The translations under genes were made by a program, and so were the position numbers. The notes under the pieces were generated by a model. The model made no database searches. It saw only the letters and a program-made list of their open reading frames with translations, and was not told where the DNA came from. From Liolophura sinensis (taxonomy: Eukaryota > Mollusca > Polyplacophora > Chitonida > Chitonidae), in assembly GCF_032854445.1 (NCBI RefSeq), contig NC_088302.1, forward strand, positions 24,131,788 to 24,195,787: a stretch of 64,000 nt of DNA. Direction: 5' to 3'. Below are positions 52,301 to 61,300 of the stretch, in pieces (position 1 is the first letter of the stretch; the number at the start of each line of letters is the position of its first letter).

Positions 52301-55300
52301 AGTACACTAAACTGCTTGACCGCTTTGGTGGCCCAATTTTTAGAGTGTCCACCTAGAAGTAGGGAGACCCCGGGATCAAACTAGGGTTGGTCATACCAAA
52401 GACTTTCAAAATGGTACTTGCTTCTGCCTCATTTAGCACTCAACACTGAGAGTGCAAGAGCAAGGATGTTAAGTAGTTGCGTTAAGCTGTTGGATTATAT
52501 GCCTTTAAAGCTTAATTCATGCCAGCTGATGGCCTCACAGATAGACCAAGTCTTTGGGGATTTAAGTTAAATTTTAAGCGTTAATCTTTTTCGATCGAGT
52601 AGGTGGCCAAATTGAACGAATGTCCACCTCAAAGTCGGGAGGCCTGGAATGAAAGCCGGGTTGGGTCAGGCCAAAGACTTTAAAAATGGTATTTGTTGCT
52701 GCCTTACTTTACGCTGAGCACAGGGAGGTTAGAGTAAGGAAACACGAGTGGTTGGCTCGGTGTTTGGGTGGGGTGTCATGTATAATGTCTATGTAATGAT
52801 ACTTCAGTAGTGGCTGCACTTTGACAGCTTGAACTTGCCCTGAAGAAGACACGTTACAAGTACTATAAATTCCAAGCAAACATACAGAGTACACCAAACT
52901 GCATATCAGCAGGCGCGATGTGAGTACACAGAGGTTTCCACGTGTTCTTGAGTTGCAGTCTTCCTCCTGCAAACCCCAGTTAGACCCCACAAGCAGACTG
53001 GTGGTATTGATTTTCTCAGTTTAAATGACTGAGCATGGACTGTTTTGGTTGTGTGTTGAAATCCATCTCATGCTACGGTAAATGACCTAAAGTTTCGCAC
53101 GTGAGTTATTGTCATGTAGGGGGCCTCCGTGGCTCAGTTGGTTAGCGCGCTAGCACAGTGTAATGACCCAGGAGTCTCTCACCAATGCGGTCGCTGTGAG
53201 TTCAAGTCCAGCTCATGCTGGCTTCCTCTTCGGCCGTAAGTGGGAAGGTCTGACAGCAACCTGCAGATGGTCGTGGGTTTCACCATAATGCTGGCCGCTG
53301 TCGTATAAGTGAAATATTCTTGAGTCAGCATAAAACACCAATCAAATAAATAAATAAATACTGTCATTTACTTTCGTACGATCAGAGTTGGAGGCTAGAT
53401 GACAGGAGAAAGTGATTAGGCCCCAGCCCGTTTCATTACCTTGCATGGCACTCAGCAGCTTTAGTTGCTAATCCCCCTCACATATAAGGGTTAAGTCACT
53501 GACAGTGAGGTGTGCAGGTCTCCCGACTAGCAGGCCTACATGTACATCTCTAAATATACCCATGAATGAAGTTGAAAAAAGTGTGAAGACAGGTGATGTC
53601 TATTACAAACCTTTAAATTCCAGACACTGTCTGAAAGCATGACCATGCCAAACAAGGAATGTACAGGCACAATGTACACTGCAGATGAATGGATTTTGTC
53701 TGGTTGGGCCTACCTGGAAGTCACCTCACACCATTATCTGCTGAATGGTTGTCTGCTGAGAGCCCTCATTATGCAACAAAAATGTGTACAAATTTATTTT
53801 AGTTAAAAAAGAATTTTCATTTATAAATTTTTTATGATTCTCTGTATACAGTTTTGCCCTGACGTGATTCATTTGTCGCCAGCGACAGATAAAATTATTG
53901 CTTTGCTCAGGGAACACGATTAAATGTTAATTACATTAAGTATTCATGTTTATCACATACATGGGAAGGTCTGCCAGCAACCTGTGGATGGTCGTGGGTT
54001 TCCCCCGTGCTCTGCCTGGTTTGCTCCCACCATAATGCTGGCTGCCGTCGTATAAGTGACATATTCTTGACACCAAGGAAATAAATAAAGAAAATAAACC
54101 AGTATGGTGGTTTTGTGAATAACGGTGAATTTTGGGATACATTGAGATTCCTGGTTCTAAAGAGTTCTTACCAGTGGCTGCCCGTGTGGTGTTAAACACC
54201 AATCCCCGAAACCTTCTTGAAGTGGTAATACAATTACGCAAGTGAATGTTTGAACGATTTTGTGGAAGAGTGCACCGTATTATTTTGTGTTACTAAACAG
54301 TGTCATGTTGCTCTTGTGTTACAGGTGATAGCTGCAGACCTAACTGAGCTACAGCGGTCACGGAGCAACATGCTGGCCAAACTAGAAGAGTGCAAGAGGA
54401 AACAGCTAGAATTAGGGCATAGGGTATTGCAGGTATGGATGTCTGGCCATGGGATCACAAAGGGATCTTAAACTTAAGTCAAAATTTCAAATCGCTTTAA
54501 AATTGTCATTTCTTACATAACAAGGTCAAGGTATTGCTTGTCATGGTAAATTTTGAGTAAGTAATTTTCAGCTAAAGTAACGAAGGAACATACCAAGATT
54601 AATGATTGAAATTTTGACTTAAGTCTAAGATCCCTTCGTGATTTTGGGTCCAGGTGATTTTGGAACACCTATTAACAACTGTTAAGTGAAAATATGTAAT
54701 AGTAAACTTTTTTTGGTCTTGAAACATACAACAAATTAAAGTGTAAAACGGTGACAAGCCTGGGGATTTCATATGTAAGCAGTAACTGTTTATCGGTTTC
54801 GTGCGTTAATGCAGTGGGAACCAGTCGAAAAAAGAAAATCGGTTCTGTGTCAATTTCGTGAGAAATGATTTTACCATTTAGAATAAGAATAATAATACAA
54901 TCTACATTTATTTGTGCCAGCAACCTGCGGATGGTCGTGGGTTTCCTCCCGGGCTCTGCCCTGTTTTCACCCACCATAATGCTGGCCGCTGTCGTATAAG
55001 TGAAATATTCTTGAGTATACACGGCGTTAAACATCAATCAAATAAATAAAATAAGTAAACATTTATATGCCTCAGAGGAGAGGACTGAAATGTATTCTTC
55101 TATGTCTCATGTCCACATTACTCCAACTATGTATTATAAACCACAACTACAAATTTTAGATCATGGATCACCAGTGTCTGTCTCTTCCGTCCTCACAGTA
55201 AATGAAGCCCCTTGTTAGTACTAAGTTTTATTTATCAGTGCTTCATGCCGTACTAAGGAATATTTCAGTTGTTCTACAACAGTCAGCATTATGGTGGAAG

Positions 55301-58300
55301 AACTCTTCCTGCCACAAGAAGACACAGTATATGTACACATGCCTAATAACTTGTCAGCGTCATATGTCGTAAAGTACGGCGTTAAATCCCAAGCGTACGT
55401 ACATACAAACCTACATTATTTCTTTCGCAAAATGTACGGGAGGTAGTGTGCTACCATGATGTAGTTACATTTATGCAGTGCTATAAGCACTTTGTGAAAC
55501 AGTTGAAATATAAGTAAATTTTATTGCTTAAACTTTATACATTTATCCAGTAGCATTCTACCTTCCAAACAAAACTTAAATCACCTTTCTAAGGTCATTA
55601 GAACTCTTAGAATTAGGCAAAATGAGTAACTTCAATCATAGACCAAATTTTAGCTCAAATACAGTACTTAGATTTCAGGAACTTCAGTTTACTCATTGTT
55701 TGATTACATTTAAAGAGGCCGAGGAAATAAAATGTCCAGTTGTGCAATGAACTAAGATTTGAGTGTGTGATTGACAGGTTGTTGGGAAGCAAGAGATTAA
55801 CCGTAAGCTGGGCTATGGCATCCAGGCCGAGGAGGAGCAATTGAGGGTACAGTTAGAGGCCATACAGGCAGACCTTAATCACCCCACACAGTTCAAGGTA
55901 AGTGTCAGGTGAACAGTACATGTAGCAATCAGGCAGCCATAAGATGGGCTGTGGTATCCAGGCTGAGGGGGAGCAGTTGAGGGTACAGTTAGAGGCCATA
56001 CAGGCAGACCTTAATCACCCCACACAGTTCAAGGTAAGTGTCAGGTGAGCAGTACATGTAGCAATCAGGCAGCCATAAGGTGGGCTGTGGTATCCAGGCT
56101 GAGGAGGAAGAGTTGAGGGTACAGTTAGAGGCCATACAGGCAGACCTTAATCACCCCACACAGTTCAAGGTAAGTGACAGGTGAACAGTACATGTAGCAA
56201 TCAGGCAGCCATAAGGTGGGCCGTGGTATCCAGGCTGAGGAGGAAGAGTTGAGGGTACAGTTAGAGGCCATACAGGCAGAGTTTAATCACCCCACACAGT
56301 TCAAGGTAAGTGACAGGTGAACAGTACATGTAGCAATCAGGCAGCCATAAGATGGGCTGTGGTATCCAGGGTGAGGAGGAAGAGTTGAGGGTACAGTTAG
56401 AGGCCATACAGACAGACCTTAATCACCCCACACAGTTCAAGGTAAGTGACATGTGAACAGTACATGTAGCAATCAGGCAGCCATAAGATGGGCCGTGGTA
56501 TCCAGGCTGAGGAGGAAGAGTTGAGTGTACAGTTAGAGGCCATACAGGCAGACCTTAATCACCCCACACAGTTCAAGGTAAGTGACAGGTGAGCAGTACA
56601 TGTAGCAATCTGGCAGCCGTAAGATGGGCTGTGGTATCCAGGCTGTGGAGGAAGAGTTGAGGGTACAGTTAGAGGCCATACAGGCAGAGTTTAATCACCC
56701 CACACAGTTCAAGGTAAGTGACAGGTGAGCAGTACATGTAGCAATCTGGCAGCCGTAAGATGGGCTGTGGTATCCAGGCTGTGGAGGAAGAGTTGAGGGT
56801 ACAGTTAGAGGCCATACAGGCAGACCTTAATCACCCCACACAGTTCAAGGTAAGTGACAGGTGAACAGTACATGTAGCAATCAGGCAGCCATAAGATGGG
56901 CTGTGGTATCCAGGGTGAGGAGGAAGAGTTGAGGGTACAGTTAGAGGCCATACAGACAGACCTTAATCACCCCACACAGTTCAAGGTAAGTGACAGGTGA
57001 ACAGTACATGTAGCAATCAGGCAGCCATAAGATGGGCCGTGGTATCCAGGCTGAGGAGGAAGAGTTGAGGGTACAGTTAGAGGCCATACAGACAGACCTT
57101 AATCACCTCACACAGTTCAAGGTAAGGGACAGGTGAACAGTACATGTAGCAATCTGGCAGCCATAAGGTGGGCTGTGGTATCCAGGCTGAGGAGGAAGAG
57201 TTGAGGGTACAGTTAGAGGCCATACAGACAGACCTTAATCACCTCACACAGTTCAAGGTAAGGGACAGGTGAACAGTACATGTAGCAATCTGGCAGCCAT
57301 AAGGTGGGCTGTGGTATCCAGGCTGAGGAGGAAGAGTTGAGGGTACAGTTAGAGGCCATACAGACAGACCTTAATCACCCCACACAGTTCAAGGTAAGTG
57401 ACATGTGAACAGTACATGTAGCAATCAGGCAGCCATAAGATGGGCCGTGGTATCCAGGCTGAGGAGGAAGAGTTGAGGGTACAGTTAGAGGCCATACAGA
57501 CAGACCTTAATCACCCCACACAGTTCAAGGTAAGTGACAGGTGAACAGTACATGTAGCAATCAGGCAGCCATAAGGTGGGCTGTGGTATCCAGGCTGAGG
57601 AGGAAGAGTTGAGGGTACAGTTAGAGGCCATACAGGCAGAGTTTAATCACCCCACACAGTTCAAGGTAAGTGACAGGTGAGCAGTACATGTAGCAATCTG
57701 GCAGCCGTACGATGGGCTGTGGTATCCAGGCCGAGGAGGAGCAATTGAGGGTACAGTTAGAGGCCATACAGGCAGACCTTAATCACCCCACACAGTTCAA
57801 GGTAAGTGACAGGTGAACAGTACATGTAGCAATCTGGGGGGCCTCCGTGGCTCAGTCGGTTAGCGCGCTAGCGCAGCGTAATGACCCAGGAGTCTCTCAC
57901 CAATGCGGTCGCTGTGAGTTCAAGTCCAGTTCATGCTGGCTTCCTCTCCGGCCGTACGTGGGAAGGTCTGCCAGCAACCTGCGGATGGTCGTGGGTTTCC
58001 CCCGGGCTGTGCCCGGTTTCCACCCACCATAATGCTGGCCGCCGTCGTATAAGTGAAATATTCTTGAGTACGGCGTAAAACACCAATCAAATAAATAAAT
58101 AAATGTAGCAATCTGGCAGCCGTACGATGGGCTGTGGTATCCAGGCTGAGGAGGAAGAGTTGAGGGTACAGTTAGAGGCCATACAGGCAGACCTTAATCA
58201 CCCCACACAGTTCAAGGTAAGTGACAGGTGAACAGTACATGTAGCAATCTGGCAGCCATAAGATGGGCTGTGGTATCCAGGCTGAGGGGGAGCACTTGAG

Positions 58301-61300
58301 GGTACAGTTAGAGGCCATACAGACAGACCTTAATCACCCCACACAGTTCAAGGTAAGTGACAGGTGAACAGTACCTGTAGCAATCAGGCAGCCATAAGGT
58401 GGGCCGTGGTATCCAGGCTGTGGAGGAAGAGTTGAGGGTACAGTTAGAGGCCATACAGGCAGACCTTAATCACCCCACACAGTTCAAGGTAAGTGACAGG
58501 TGAACAGTACCTGTAGCAATCAGGCAGCCATAAGGTGGGCCGTGGTATCCAGGCTGTGGAGGAAGAGTTGAGGGTACAGTTAGAGGCCATACAGGCAGAC
58601 CTTAATCACCCCACACAGTTCAAGGTAAGTGTCAGGTGAACAGTACATGTAGCAATCAGGCAGCCATAAGATGGGCTGTGGTATCCAGGCTGAGGGGGAG
58701 CAGTTGAGGGTACAGTTAGAGGCCATACAGGCAGAGTTTAATCACCCCACACAGTTCAAGGTAAGTGTCAGGTGAACAGTACATGTAGCAATCAGGCAGC
58801 CATAAGATGGGCTGTGGTATCCAGGGTGAGGAGGAAGAGTTGAGGGTACAGTTAGAGGCCATACAGGCAGAGTTTAATCACCCCACACAGTTCAAGGTAA
58901 GTGACAGGTGAACAGTACATGTAGCAATCTGGCAGCCATAAGATGGGCTGTGGTATCCAGGCTGAGGAGGAAGAGTTGAGGGTACAGTTAGAGGCCATAC
59001 AGGCAGACCTTAATCACCCCACACAGTTCAAGGTAAGTGACAGGTGAACAGTACATGTAGCAATCAGGCAGCCATAAGATGGGCTGTGGTATCCAGGCTG
59101 AGGGGGAGCAGTTGAGGGTACAGTTAGAGGCCATACAGGCAGACCTTAATCACCCCACACAGTTCAAGGTAAGTGACAGGTGAGCAGTACATGTAGCAAT
59201 CAGGCAGCCATAAGGTGGGCTGTGGTATCCAGGCTGAGGAGGAAGAGTTGAGGGTACAGTTAGAGGCCATACAGGCAGAGTTTAATCACCCCACACAGTT
59301 CAAGGTAAGTGACAGGTGAACAGTACATGTAGCAATCTGGCAGCCATAAGATGGGCTGTGGTATCCAGGCTGAGGAGGAAGAGTTGAGGGTACAGTTAGA
59401 GGCCATACAGGCAGACCTTAATCACCCCACACAGTTCAAGGTAAGTGACAGGTGAACAGTACATGTAGCAATCAGGCAGCCATAAGGTGGGCCGTGGTAT
59501 CCAGGCTGAGGAGGAAGAGTTGAGGGTACAGTTAGAGGCCATACAGGCAGAGTTTAATCACCCCACACAGTTCAAGGTAAGTGACAGGTGAACAGTACAT
59601 GTAGCAATCAGGCAGCCATAAGATGGGCTGTGGTATCCAGGGTGAGGAGGAAGAGTTGAGGGTACAGTTAGAGGCCATACAGACAGACCTTAATCACCCC
59701 ACACAGTTCAAGGTAAGTGACAGGTGAACAGTACATGTAGCAATCAGGCAGCCATAAGATGGGCCGTGGTATCCAGGCTGAGGAGGAAGAGTTGAGTGTA
59801 CAGTTAGAGGCCATACAGGCAGACCTTAATCACCCCACACAGTTCAAGGTAAGTGACAGGTGAGCAGTACATGTAGCAATCTGGCAGCCGTAAGATGGGC
59901 TGTGGTATCCAGGCTGTGGAGGAAGAGTTGAGGGTACAGTTAGAGGCCATACAGGCAGACCTTAATCACCCCACACAGTTCAAGGTAAGTGACAGGTGAA
60001 CAGTACATGTAGCAATCAGGCAGCCATAAGATGGGCTGTGGTATCCAGGGTGAGGAGGAAGAGTTGAGGGTACAGTTAGAGGCCATACAGACAGACCTTA
60101 ATCACCCCACACAGTTCAAGGTAAGTGACAGGTGAACAGTACATGTAGCAATCAGGCAGCCATAAGATGGGCCGTGGTATCCAGGCTGAGGAGGAAGAGT
60201 TGAGGGTACAGTTAGAGGCCATACAGACAGACCTTAATCACCTCACACAGTTCAAGGTAAGGGACAGGTGAACAGTACATGTAGCAATCTGGCAGCCATA
60301 AGGTGGGCTGTGGTATCCAGGCTGAGGAGGAAGAGTTGAGGGTACAGTTAGAGGCCATACAGACAGACCTTAATCACCTCACACAGTTCAAGGTAAGGGA
60401 CAGGTGAACAGTACATGTAGCAATCTGGCAGCCATAAGGTGGGCTGTGGTATCCAGGCTGAGGAGGAAGAGTTGAGGGTACAGTTAGAGGCCATACAGAC
60501 AGACCTTAATCACCCCACACAGTTCAAGGTAAGTGACAGGTGAACAGTACATGTAGCAATCAGGCAGCCATAAGGTGGGCCGTGGTATCCAGGCTGTGGA
60601 GGAAGAGTTGAGGGTACAGTTAGAGGCCATACAGGCAGACCTTAATCACCCCACACAGTTCAAGGTAAGTGTCAGGTGAACAGTACATGTAGCAATCAGG
60701 CAGCCATAAGATGGGCCGTGGTATCCAGGCTGAGGAGGAAGAGTTGAGGGTACAGTTAGAGGCCATACAGACAGACCTTAATCACCCCACACAGTTCAAG
60801 GTAAGTGACAGGTGAACAGTACATGTAGCAATCAGGCAGCCATAAGGTGGGCTGTGGTATCCAGGCTGAGGAGGAAGAGTTGAGGGTACAGTTAGAGGCC
60901 ATACAGGCAGAGTTTAATCACCCCACACAGTTCAAGGTAAGTGACAGGTGAGCAGTACATGTAGCAATCTGGCAGCCGTACGATGGGCTGTGGTATCCAG
61001 GCTGAGGAGGAAGAGTTGAGGGTACAGTTAGAGGCCATACAGGCAGACCTTAATCACCCCACACAGTTCAAGGTAAGTGACAGGTGAGCAGTACATGTAG
61101 CAATCTGGCAGCCGTACGATGGGCTGTGGTATCCAGGCCGAGGAGGAGCAATTGAGGGTACAGTTAGAGGCCATACAGGCAGACCTTAATCACCCCACAC
61201 AGTTCAAGGTAAGTGACAGGTGAACAGTACATGTAGCAATCTGGGGGGCCTCCGTGGCTCAGTCGGTTAGCGCGCTAGCGCAGCGTAATGACCCAGGAGT

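Noticed and set aside
57840-57915. Functional tRNA gene at the SINE head
   Set aside because: A-box and B-box-like sequences exist but there is no closing acceptor stem or proper anticodon arm, and a SINE body follows.
57847-58111. Small ORFs of about 60 codons on both strands, repeated at 61254-61518
   Set aside because: They lie wholly inside the SINE and recur in other SINE copies (for example 26827-27076); they are chance frames of the element.
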